The position numbers were made by a program, and so were the translations under genes. Below, in pieces: positions 1-5,026 of a stretch of DNA of 5,038 nucleotides (position 1 is the first letter of the stretch; each line of letters begins with the position of its first letter). The notes below the pieces were generated by a model. That model had not been told where the DNA came from and ran no database searches. It worked only from the letters and a program-made list of their open reading frames with translations. The DNA comes from Candidatus Sulfotelmatobacter sp. (lineage in GTDB: Bacteria; Acidobacteriota; Terriglobia; Terriglobales; Acidobacteriaceae): assembly GCA_030037575.1 (NCBI GenBank), contig JASHRB010000278.1, positions 1 to 5,038 on the forward strand. The letters run 5' to 3'.

Positions 1-125
1 AGCAGGTGGGGCAGGTTGCGGCGGAGATGAGAGCCTTGCGCCCCCCCGATCCCTATAAGAACAAGGGCGTGCGTTATGTGGGCGAGAGATTGAAGAAGAA
101 AGTTGGAAAGACGGGAGCAAAGTGA
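1..125 (+). CDS. rplF: 50S ribosomal protein L6 (uL6), C-terminal part only
   Basis: Partial gene: the window opens inside it, with the first whole codon at position 3 and the TGA stop at 123-125, leaving 40 residues. uL6 binds 23S rRNA near the sarcin-ricin loop and the factor-binding site of the large subunit. The visible tail contains [16 protein letters not shown], which fits the L6 family signature around P-[DE]-P-Y-K-x-K-G-[IV], and ends in the expected lysine-rich [10 protein letters not shown]. The one departure is Asn where Gly or Ala is usual after YK. Its place directly before rplR matches the standard spc order. The stop codon overlaps the base of the downstream stem-loop. Confidence 0.95.
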   Translation, partial: QVGQVAAEMRALRPPDPYKNKGVRYVGERLKKKVGKTGAK

Positions 126-168
126 CGCCGCCTGGCGGGCGTGAGCCCAGCGGGAGCCCGCCGGCGTC
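124..168 (+). promoter_or_regulatory. GC-rich stem-loop in the rplF-rplR spacer
   Basis: GACGCC at 124-129 pairs with GGCGTC at 163-168. After a 4-nt bulge (130-133), GGCGGGC at 134-140 pairs with GCCCGCC at 156-162. That gives 13 Watson-Crick pairs around a 15-nt loop. The stem starts inside the rplF stop codon. An alternative fold inside it, GGGC-GTGA-GCCC at 137-148, would put a GNRA-type GUGA tetraloop in the RNA. There is no run of T after the stem, so it is not a canonical intrinsic terminator. The role is unknown: processing site, mRNA stabiliser, attenuator and inert repeat are all possible. Confidence 0.6.
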
Positions 169-192
169 ATCCTGAGCGAAGCCAAGGATCTC
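166..192 (+). repeat. Repeat-like segment carrying the rplR ribosome binding site
   Basis: The segment reads TCATCCTGAGCG, then AAGCC, then AAGGATCTC. It resembles a short sequence I recall as widely dispersed between genes in Acidobacteriota and some other GC-rich phyla; that resemblance is memory, not a search. It contains the only good Shine-Dalgarno match for rplR: AAGGA at 184-188, 8 nt before the ATG at 197. ATCCT at 169-173 is complementary to AGGAT at 185-189, so a 5-bp hairpin with an 11-nt loop could cover that site. This hairpin would stack directly on the 124-168 stem. Confidence 0.5.
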
Positions 193-196
193 AAGT

Positions 197-568
197 ATGC
201 TTACGAAGATTTCCAAGAACCAGAAGCGCGGACATATCCACCAGCGCATCCGCAAGAAGCTGCGGGGCACGGCGGAGCGTCCGCGGCTGAATATATACCG
301 TTCGCTGAATCATATTTATGTGCAGGTCATCGACGACCTGCACGGGGTCACGCTCGTCTCGGCGAGCACGGTCGAAGGCAAGAAGGCCGGCGCGGGCCAA
401 CCAACCGGCGGAAACGTCGCGGCGGCGAAGTCCGTGGGAAAGACCATCGCCCAGCGCGCCCGGGAAAAGGGAGTGAAGAAAGTCGTGTTCGATCGTGGCG
501 GCTACATTTATCACGGCCGCGTGAAAGCGCTGGCGGACGCCGCGCGCGAAGCCGGACTGGAGTTCTAA
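197..568 (+). CDS. rplR: 50S ribosomal protein L18 (uL18)
   Basis: Encodes a 123-residue uL18, the usual length. uL18 binds 5S rRNA and helps dock it with L5 into the central protuberance of the large subunit. The basic, flexible N-terminus (residues 1-30, rich in K and R) precedes the conserved core [20 protein letters not shown] (28-47). The family-typical end, [20 protein letters not shown], lies at about 98-117, just before the final EAGLEF. The ATG at 197 has AAGGA 8 nt upstream and gives a normal N-terminus. It ends 2 nt before rpsE, consistent with translational coupling. Unusually for this operon, a 71-nt structured spacer separates it from rplF, and its ribosome binding site may be occluded by a small hairpin. 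Confidence 0.96.
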   Translation: MLTKISKNQKRGHIHQRIRKKLRGTAERPRLNIYRSLNHIYVQVIDDLHGVTLVSASTVEGKKAGAGQPTGGNVAAAKSVGKTIAQRAREKGVKKVVFDRGGYIYHGRVKALADAAREAGLEF

Positions 569-570
569 CT

Positions 571-1080
571 ATGCCCACAGTCAGCAAAAAACTCGACGCT
601 AATTCGTTTCAGCTGAAGGATCAGGTGGTGGCCATCAACCGTGTCACCAAGGTCGTGAAGGGCGGCAAAAACCTTTCCTTTGCCGCCTTGGTGGTGGTGG
701 GCGATCCGGCGGCGGCGGTGGTCGGACACGGAGCGGGCAAGGCCAAAGAGGTTCCCCAGGCCATCCGCAAGGCGATCGAATCAGCGAAAAAAAATCTGAT
801 TAAAGTCAACCTGACGCAGACTTCCATCCCGCACCTCATTCTCGGCCGCTATGGTTCCGGCAAAGTTCTGCTCAAACCCGCGCCCGAAGGCACGGGAGTG
901 ATCGCCGGCGGGGCGGTGCGCGCCGTCATGACTTCGGTCGGAATTCAGAATGTGCTCACCAAATCCATCGGCACCACGAATCCGCACAACGTCATCAAAG
1001 CGACCTTCGATGCGCTGAGGAATTTGAAGAACAAACAGAGCGTGGCGGCGATGCGGGGCAAAGCGGAGCAGGAGTTGTGA
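571..1080 (+). CDS. rpsE: 30S ribosomal protein S5 (uS5)
   Basis: Encodes a 169-residue uS5, a small-subunit protein at the mRNA entry side that affects decoding fidelity and includes the loop altered in spectinomycin resistance. The N-terminal dsRNA-binding-like domain spans about 15-80 ([23 protein letters not shown], then [20 protein letters not shown]). The C-terminal domain spans about 100-150 ([40 protein letters not shown]). The [11 protein letters not shown] loop (23-33) looks wild type. The turn after GD is PAAAVVG (46-52) instead of the glycine-rich turn of the E. coli protein; I recall similar sequences in Acidobacteriota. GGAG at 559-562 lies 8 nt before the ATG, inside the end of rplR. 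Its stop overlaps the rpmD start. Confidence 0.97.
   Translation: MPTVSKKLDANSFQLKDQVVAINRVTKVVKGGKNLSFAALVVVGDPAAAVVGHGAGKAKEVPQAIRKAIESAKKNLIKVNLTQTSIPHLILGRYGSGKVLLKPAPEGTGVIAGGAVRAVMTSVGIQNVLTKSIGTTNPHNVIKATFDALRNLKNKQSVAAMRGKAEQEL
1070..1074 (+). promoter_or_regulatory. Ribosome binding site deciding the rpmD start
   Basis: AGGAG near the end of rpsE is 5 nt before ATG 1080 but only 2 nt before the in-frame GTG at 1077. Spacing therefore favours the ATG, which shares one base with the rpsE TGA (TGATG). Confidence 0.7.
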
Positions 1081-1280
1081 TGAGGGCGAAGAAAACAAAT
1101 TCCGGCGGCAAGCTGCAGCTGAAGTGGGTGCGCTCCTCCATCTGCGCGCCGACCAAACAAAAGCTGGTGGTCAGAGGTTTGGGATTTACCCGGCTCAATC
1201 AGGTGATCGAGCGCCCGGATACGCCGGCGATTCGCGGCATGGTGGCCAAGGTGCCGCACCTGGTGGAGATCGTGGAGTAG
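1080..1280 (+). CDS. rpmD: 50S ribosomal protein L30 (uL30)
   Basis: Encodes 66 residues from ATG 1080; an in-frame GTG at 1077 would add one. uL30 is a small protein of the large subunit. After a basic leader of about ten residues ([10 protein letters not shown]), the core KLQLKWVRSSICAPTKQKLV is followed by VRGLGFTRLNQVIERPDTPA and IRGMVAKVPHLVEIVE. This matches the bacterial L30 pattern of a first beta strand, the S-x-I-x(3)-x-KQ turn, RGLG, then DTPAIRGM and the HLV end. Most bacterial L30 proteins are near 60 residues, so the extra length is in the N-terminal leader. The 1-nt overlap with rpsE indicates coupled translation. It is the last gene of its tight block; a 74-nt spacer follows. 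Confidence 0.94.
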   Translation: MRAKKTNSGGKLQLKWVRSSICAPTKQKLVVRGLGFTRLNQVIERPDTPAIRGMVAKVPHLVEIVE

Positions 1281-1286
1281 GGATCA

Positions 1287-1342
1287 GGTCTTTGGCGCTA
1301 GGTCTTGGGTCCGCAGGACTTAAGACCTAGAAGCTTAAGACC
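1287..1342 (+). repeat. Nested inverted repeat in the rpmD-rplO spacer
   Basis: The inner arms 1298-1312 and 1316-1330 pair over 15 positions: CTAGGTCTT with AAGACCTAG, two G-T pairs, and GTCC with GGAC around the triloop GCA. An outer pair, GGTCTT at 1287-1292 and AAGACC at 1337-1342, encloses it across a 5/6-nt internal loop. The arms are themselves repeated: AGGTCTT at 1286 and 1300 (14-nt spacing) and CTTAAGACC at 1319 and 1334 (15-nt spacing). No T-run follows, so it is not a standard terminator. It ends 3 nt before the rplO Shine-Dalgarno GGAG (1346-1349). Candidate roles are an RNase III-type processing site, an attenuator, or a neutral repeat. Confidence 0.75.
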
Positions 1343-1354
1343 GGCGGAGAAATC

Positions 1355-1804
1355 ATGAATTTGTCGAACATACACGCACCCAAGAACGCGTCGGAAAAGC
1401 GCAAGCGCGTGGGCCGCGGCATGGGCTCCGGCATGGGCAAGACCTCCACCCGCGGCCACAAGGGCCAGCGTTCGCGCAGCGGTTCGCGCATGATTCGCGG
1501 TTTTGAGGGCGGCCAGATGCCCCTGCACCGGCGCATGCCCAAGCGCGGTTTCACCAACATTTTCCGCAAGGAATTTAATATCGTGAGCCTGGAGCGGCTT
1601 GCGGCCCTGGGCGCCGAGCTGCTGGCCGCGCCCATTACTCCTGAGGTGCTGCGCCGTGCGGGCGTGATCAAGACCAAGCGGCAAGTGAAGATTTTGGGCG
1701 ACGGCGAACTGACATCGGCGGTCACCATTCATGCCCACAAGTTCTCCAAGTCGGCGCAGGAGAAAATCACCCAGGCGGGCGGCAAATTCGAGGTTTTGCG
1801 GTAA
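1355..1804 (+). CDS. rplO: 50S ribosomal protein L15 (uL15)
   Basis: Encodes a 149-residue uL15, a normal length. uL15 is an early-assembling 23S rRNA-binding protein of the large subunit. The glycine- and arginine-rich N-terminal tail (residues 16-50: KRKRVGRGMGSGMGKTSTRG, HKGQRSRSGS) threads into rRNA in known structures. FEGGQMPLHRRMPKRGF (50-66) is the conserved turn. The C-terminal domain carries the L15 signature from KILGDGEL (112-119) through FSKSAQEKITQAGG (130-143). GGAG at 1346-1349 is 5 nt before the ATG. The TAA stop shares its last A with the secY start (TAATG), so rplO and secY should be translated together. Upstream lies a strong inverted repeat. Confidence 0.96.
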   Translation: MNLSNIHAPKNASEKRKRVGRGMGSGMGKTSTRGHKGQRSRSGSRMIRGFEGGQMPLHRRMPKRGFTNIFRKEFNIVSLERLAALGAELLAAPITPEVLRRAGVIKTKRQVKILGDGELTSAVTIHAHKFSKSAQEKITQAGGKFEVLR

Positions 1805-3195
1805 TGGTGGAAAAGTTCCTTAACATCTTTCGCATTCCCGACCTTCGCAAACGGGTTCTGTTTACCATGGCCATGCTGGCCATTTACCGGCTGGGCGGCC
1901 ATCTGCCCACGCCCGGCGTGAACTTCCTCAAACTGGAGCAGGCCTTCAGCCAGAATGCCGGTTCGCTGCTCGGCTTCGTGGATTTGTTTTCCGGCGGCAA
2001 TCTGCGGCGCATGACCGTTTTTGCCCTGGGCATCATGCCCTACATCACGGCATCGATCATTCTGCAGCTTTTGACCGTGGTGTATGAACCGCTCGCCAAA
2101 CTGCAAAAAGAGGGCGAGCTGGGACGCAAGAAGATCACCGAGTGGACCCGCTATATCACCATCATGCTCAGCGCCATCCAGTCGTTCGGCATCGCCATCG
2201 GCCTGGAGAAAGCGGGCGACTTCGTGCTGAACCCCGGCCCGGGATTCGTGCTCATGACCATGCTGACGCTCACCGCCGGCAGCACTTTTGTCATGTGGCT
2301 GGGCGAGCAGATCACCGACCGCGGCATCGGAAACGGCATGTCGCTGCTGATTTTCGCCGGCATTGTGGTGGGCCTGCCTCGCGGAGTGGAGGATTTGTGG
2401 CAGAAGGCGGCGAACGCCACCTGGGGACCGGTCACGCCCGTGCTCATGATCGGCCTGGTCATATTCATGATTGCGGTGGTCGGCTTCATTGTTTATGTCG
2501 AGCGCTGCGAGCGCCGCATGCCGGTGCAATACGCCAAGCGCGTCGTGGGCCGCAAGGTCATGGGCGGGCAATCGACCCACCTGCCGCTGCGCGTCAATGC
2601 CGGGGGGGTAATGCCGGTCATTTTCGCCTCTTCGATCCTGACCTTGCCGCAGACCATCGGCTACGGCGTCAAGAACAGCCGCTATTTCAGCGATCTGTTC
2701 CGCATGCTGGGCTGGGGCGAGCCCCTCTATACCCTGCTGTATGCCCTCGGCATTATTTTCTTCGCCTACTTCTATGTATCGATCGTGTTCAATCCCAGCG
2801 AAGTCGCCGACAACATGCGCAAGTACGGAGGATTCATTCCCGGCATTCGCCCGGGCAAGCGCACCGCCGACTACATCAATGACGTTATGACCCGCATTAC
2901 GCTGGTGGGGGCGCTCTACCTGATCGTGATTTCGTTCATTCCCGAGTGGATGATCGCCGGCATTCACCTCAACCACCTGCCGGTGTGGCTGGGGGGAGGC
3001 CTGTTTGAACGGCTTCCGGTGTGGGTGACCAACGGGCTGGGGGTCAATTTTTATTTCGGGGGGACGTCGCTGCTGATCGTGGTGGGGGTGGCGATGGACA
3101 CCGTGACCCAGATCGAGGCGCAGTTGATCATGCGCCACTACGACGGCTTCACGGCCCGCAGCGGGCGCATACGCGGCCGCAGGAACTGGTCTTAA
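1804..3195 (+). CDS. secY: Protein translocase subunit SecY
   Basis: Encodes 463 residues; E. coli SecY has 443. SecY is the channel of the SecYEG translocon in the inner membrane, passing unfolded proteins from SecA or the ribosome. I place ten membrane segments near residues 18-37, 72-95, 116-136, 149-168, 179-195, 211-232, 267-287, 307-329, 365-383 and 418-440. Family landmarks include YRLGGHLPTPG (28-38), the plug region FVDLFSGG (58-65), VFALGIMPYITASIILQLL (72-90) and LGEQITDRGIGNGMSLLIF (166-184). The SecA/ribosome-contact loop GFIPGIRPGKRTADYI (343-358) has Arg349 as the likely counterpart of E. coli Arg357. Extra length lies in the last periplasmic loop (about 385-415), which has two similar LPVW stretches. 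The start overlaps rplO; a weak GAGG lies 10 nt upstream. A 189-nt spacer follows. Confidence 0.97.
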   Translation: MVEKFLNIFRIPDLRKRVLFTMAMLAIYRLGGHLPTPGVNFLKLEQAFSQNAGSLLGFVDLFSGGNLRRMTVFALGIMPYITASIILQLLTVVYEPLAKLQKEGELGRKKITEWTRYITIMLSAIQSFGIAIGLEKAGDFVLNPGPGFVLMTMLTLTAGSTFVMWLGEQITDRGIGNGMSLLIFAGIVVGLPRGVEDLWQKAANATWGPVTPVLMIGLVIFMIAVVGFIVYVERCERRMPVQYAKRVVGRKVMGGQSTHLPLRVNAGGVMPVIFASSILTLPQTIGYGVKNSRYFSDLFRMLGWGEPLYTLLYALGIIFFAYFYVSIVFNPSEVADNMRKYGGFIPGIRPGKRTADYINDVMTRITLVGALYLIVISFIPEWMIAGIHLNHLPVWLGGGLFERLPVWVTNGLGVNFYFGGTSLLIVVGVAMDTVTQIEAQLIMRHYDGFTARSGRIRGRRNWS

Positions 3196-3234
3196 GAGAT
3201 GGCCTGATTGGGGACGGGGATAAGGGAACCAGAG

Positions 3235-3253
3235 GAGAAGCCGCGGGTTTCTC
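3235..3253 (+). promoter_or_regulatory. Small hairpin after secY
   Basis: GAGAAGCC (3235-3242) and GGTTTCTC (3246-3253) form eight pairs, one of them G-U, around a GCG triloop, 39 nt after the secY stop. The next bases are GATTGTG, not a U-tract, so termination is not supported. It could protect the 3' end of a secY message, or be chance in GC-rich DNA. Confidence 0.4.
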
Positions 3254-3292
3254 GATTGTGAAATTGCGCTGGGTCAGCAAAGCGCGTTCTCC

Positions 3293-3324
3293 ATTTCCCG
3301 ATTACCCAATCGCCCGATTTGCCG
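3293..3324 (+). repeat. Degenerate 8-bp tandem repeat in the secY-adk spacer
   Basis: Four adjacent octamers fit ATTNCCCG: ATTTCCCG, ATTACCCA, ATCGCCCG and ATTTGCCG. The same motif in reverse, GATTGGG at 3206-3212, is complementary to CCCAATC at 3305-3311 within the array. Short A/T-plus-CCCG repeats of this type are something I associate with acidobacterial intergenic DNA, from recall only. I see no clear promoter or open frame of interest in the 189-nt spacer (3196-3384). The only ribosome-binding-like sequence there is GGGAGG at 3365-3370, which sits 14 nt from the adk ATG. Confidence 0.6.
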
Positions 3325-3384
3325 AATGGCAGTGGGGTTCGACTGAGGTTGTAGATCCGGGGTCGGGAGGCTTTTGCCAACTCG

Positions 3385-4086
3385 ATGGCGCAGGGAACCT
3401 CACGCGAAATAGGTCCTGTGGTATTGCTTGGTCCGCCGGGCGCCGGCAAAGGCACGCAGTCCAAGCGGATCATGGAAAAATATCTCGTACCGCAGGTTTC
3501 CACGGGAGATCTTCTGCGGTACAACGTGGCCCAGGGAACGGAACTCGGGATGGCCGCCAAGGCGGTCATGGCTCGAGGCGAGTTGGTTTCCGACGATCTG
3601 GTCTGCGAAATGGTCCGGCAACGGTTAAGCCAGCCGGATTGCGGTCGCGGATATATCCTTGACGGTTTTCCGCGCACCGCAGCTCAGGCCGGTTGGCTGG
3701 ACGCGCTGCTGGACGACAAGCTCTTTGATAACTCACGGCCTACGCGGGCCTGGCCGATTGTGATCCGGCTGGATGTGGATTATAATCAGTTGTTGCTCCG
3801 CATTACTGGACGGCGTTCTTGTCCCACCTGTGGGCGGATCTACAACGTCCACTTTCAGCTGCCGAGCCTGGATGAAGTTTGCGATGTCGACGGGCAGAAG
3901 CTGATCACCCGCAACGACGACCGGCTGGAAGTGATCCAGCCGCGCCTGAAGGCTTACCAGGAACAGACTGCGCCGGTGGCGGATTATTATCAGCGCACCG
4001 GGCGGCTGATTGCGGTGAACGGCGATCAGCCGGTGGATGAAGTCACGAAACAGATCTTCAAAATTCTCGAGGATCGCCAATCCTGA
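3385..4086 (+). CDS. adk: Adenylate kinase, zinc-LID type
   Basis: Encodes 233 residues. Adenylate kinase is a cytosolic enzyme catalysing ATP + AMP = 2 ADP. The P-loop GPPGAGKGTQ is at 16-25, the AMP-site STGDLLR at 39-45 and the family signature YILDGFPRT at 90-98. The LID (about 141-179) has Cys146-x2-Cys149-x16-Cys166-x2-Asp169, the same spacing as the Cys3Asp zinc site of Bacillus adenylate kinase, so a structural zinc is likely. Likely catalytic arginines are in TRNDD (Arg176) and PRLKAY (Arg187). A loop near 110-123 (DDKLFDNSRPTRAW) is longer than in E. coli (214 residues). An in-frame stop at 3352 limits upstream starts; ATG 3385 leaves an 11-residue leader before VVLLG. Its Shine-Dalgarno is poor, and GTG 3418 is a less likely alternative start. 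Confidence 0.96.
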   Translation: MAQGTSREIGPVVLLGPPGAGKGTQSKRIMEKYLVPQVSTGDLLRYNVAQGTELGMAAKAVMARGELVSDDLVCEMVRQRLSQPDCGRGYILDGFPRTAAQAGWLDALLDDKLFDNSRPTRAWPIVIRLDVDYNQLLLRITGRRSCPTCGRIYNVHFQLPSLDEVCDVDGQKLITRNDDRLEVIQPRLKAYQEQTAPVADYYQRTGRLIAVNGDQPVDEVTKQIFKILEDRQS

Positions 4087-4099
4087 GAAATCTGGTTTC

Positions 4100-4144
4100 C
4101 TGCCCAGCGGCCGGCGGATTCAGGTTCCGGGCCAAGTGGGGCAG
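4100..4144 (+). promoter_or_regulatory. Imperfect hairpin in the adk-map spacer
   Basis: CTGCCC (4100-4105) is complementary to GGGCAG (4139-4144). Inside it, GGCCGG (4109-4114) pairs with CCGG-GCC (4127-4133) with one bulged G. It lies 15 nt before the map start. GC-rich spacers form such pairings easily, so significance is uncertain. Confidence 0.35.
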
Positions 4145-4158
4145 CTGGCAATTTGAGA

Positions 4159-4911
4159 ATGGCCATTGTTTGTAAATCGGCGGCTGAGATCGAACGCATG
4201 CGGCACAGCGGCCGCATGGTTCGCCAGGTTCTCGATCATGTGCGCTCGACGGTTGCTCCCGGGGTTACCACCATGGACCTGGAACGCGCCGCCGAGAAGA
4301 AGATTGCGGAGCTCGGCGCGAAGCCGGCGTTCAAGGGATATTGTGATTATCCCTGCGTGCTGTGTACGTCGGTCAATGAAGAAATTGTGCACGGCATTCC
4401 TTCGGAGAAGCGAATGCTCAAAAAAGGCGATATCGTTTCGATCGATTGCGGGGTGGTGCTTGACGGTTACTATGGCGACGCGGCCATTACCGTGCCGGTC
4501 GGCGGCGAAGTAAAGCCGGAGTTGCAAAAACTGTTGAGCGTGACCGAGGAATCGCTTTATAAGGGCATCGAGCAGGCGCGTTTGGGGAACTCCGTCGGCG
4601 ACGTCGGTGCGGCCGTGCAGGAGCATGTGGAGGCTGCCGGGTTCAGCGTGGTGCGCGATTTTGTTGGACACGGCATCGGCACCCAGTTGCATGAAGAACC
4701 GCAGATTCCCAACTTCGGTTCCCGCGGACATGGCGCGAAGCTGCGCGAAGGCATGGTGCTGGCCATCGAGCCGATGGTGAATTACGGCAAGCCGGAGGCC
4801 AAAGTGCTGGGGGACAAGTGGACGGCAGTGACGGTGGACGGCAGCTACAGCGCCCATTTCGAGCACTGCGTGGCCGTGACGAAAAATGGGCCGATGATTT
4901 TGACCGAGTAG
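4159..4911 (+). CDS. map: Methionine aminopeptidase, type I
   Basis: Encodes 250 residues from ATG 4159. MetAP removes the initiator methionine from nascent proteins whose second residue is small, working at the ribosome exit after deformylation. The five metal ligands of the pita-bread fold are all present: Asp96 (SIDCG), Asp107 (YYGDAA), His171 (GHGIG), Glu204 (AIEPM) and Glu235 (HFEH). The substrate-site His79 is in VHGIP. The length and the lack of an N-terminal zinc-finger or linker extension fit the short bacterial form (type Ia). An in-frame TTG at 4153 would add two residues; MAIVCKSAAEIERM from the ATG fits the family better. No good Shine-Dalgarno is visible before either start. It follows adk by 72 nt and precedes infA, as in Bacillus-type operons. 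Confidence 0.97.
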   Translation: MAIVCKSAAEIERMRHSGRMVRQVLDHVRSTVAPGVTTMDLERAAEKKIAELGAKPAFKGYCDYPCVLCTSVNEEIVHGIPSEKRMLKKGDIVSIDCGVVLDGYYGDAAITVPVGGEVKPELQKLLSVTEESLYKGIEQARLGNSVGDVGAAVQEHVEAAGFSVVRDFVGHGIGTQLHEEPQIPNFGSRGHGAKLREGMVLAIEPMVNYGKPEAKVLGDKWTAVTVDGSYSAHFEHCVAVTKNGPMILTE

Positions 4912-4938
4912 AGCTTCGAGCGGCGAGCTTCGAGCCGC
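4911..4938 (+). repeat. Two 14-bp direct repeats after map
   Basis: GAGCTTCGAGCGGC (4911-4924) is followed at once by GAGCTTCGAGCCGC (4925-4938), differing in one base. The first copy begins in the last base of the map TAG. The junction also gives a 5-bp stem, GCGGC (4920-4924) with GCCGC (4934-4938), with a 9-nt loop. GGCGAGCTT recurs once more at 4961-4969, so the motif is partly spread through the spacer. Confidence 0.7.
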
Positions 4939-4985
4939 GAGGGGGCATGGCGGTGAGACCGGCGAGCTTATGGCGAGCGTTATTC

Positions 4986-5003
4986 GCCGCCCCGGGGCGC
5001 GGC
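4986..5003 (+). promoter_or_regulatory. GC-rich stem-loop before infA
   Basis: GCCGC (4986-4990) pairs with GCGGC (4999-5003) across an 8-nt loop. The same stretch contains a perfect 12-base palindrome, CGCCCCGGGGCG (4988-4999). It ends 13 nt before the infA Shine-Dalgarno. No U-tract follows. The rest of the 115-nt map-infA spacer holds the GAGCTTCGAGC repeats and no recognisable gene or promoter. Confidence 0.4.
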
Positions 5004-5016
5004 TTAGAGCTGATCC

Positions 5017-5023
5017 GAAGGAG
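5017..5023 (+). promoter_or_regulatory. infA ribosome binding site
   Basis: GAAGGAG is the strongest Shine-Dalgarno sequence in the window, though only 3 nt separate it from the ATG at 5027. It supports a real start there although only four codons are visible. Confidence 0.7.
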
Positions 5024-5026
5024 CGA

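Noticed and set aside
1077..1079. GTG as the rpmD start
   Set aside because: Only 2 nt from AGGAG. The next codon is an ATG at a better distance that forms the usual stop/start overlap.
1298..1330. Intrinsic terminator between rpmD and rplO
   Set aside because: The stem is strong, but AAGCTTAAG follows instead of a T-run, and the rplO Shine-Dalgarno lies just beyond. Termination there would cut off essential genes.
1729..3138. 469-codon open frame on the - strand opposite secY and the end of rplO
   Set aside because: Its composition, rich in His, Asp, Gln and Ala with no domain pattern, is typical of the reverse strand of a GC-rich membrane protein gene. secY on the + strand has clear family motifs throughout.
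3196..3384. Promoter for adk-map-infA in the secY-adk spacer
   Set aside because: I found no convincing -35/-10 pair at 16-18 bp spacing. A promoter cannot be excluded but the sequence does not support calling one.
3021..3662. 213-codon + strand frame spanning the end of secY, the spacer and the start of adk
   Set aside because: It overlaps two well-supported genes in another frame and has no recognisable motif. The spacer part contains the octamer repeat rather than coding-like sequence.
4120..4866. 248-codon - strand frame opposite map
   Set aside because: Shadow of map, which has all five metal ligands on the + strand. No plausible start signal or protein family was seen.
4911..4938. Start of a CRISPR array or an attachment-site duplication
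   Set aside because: The 14-bp copies abut with no spacers, and there is no tRNA, integrase or cas gene in the window.
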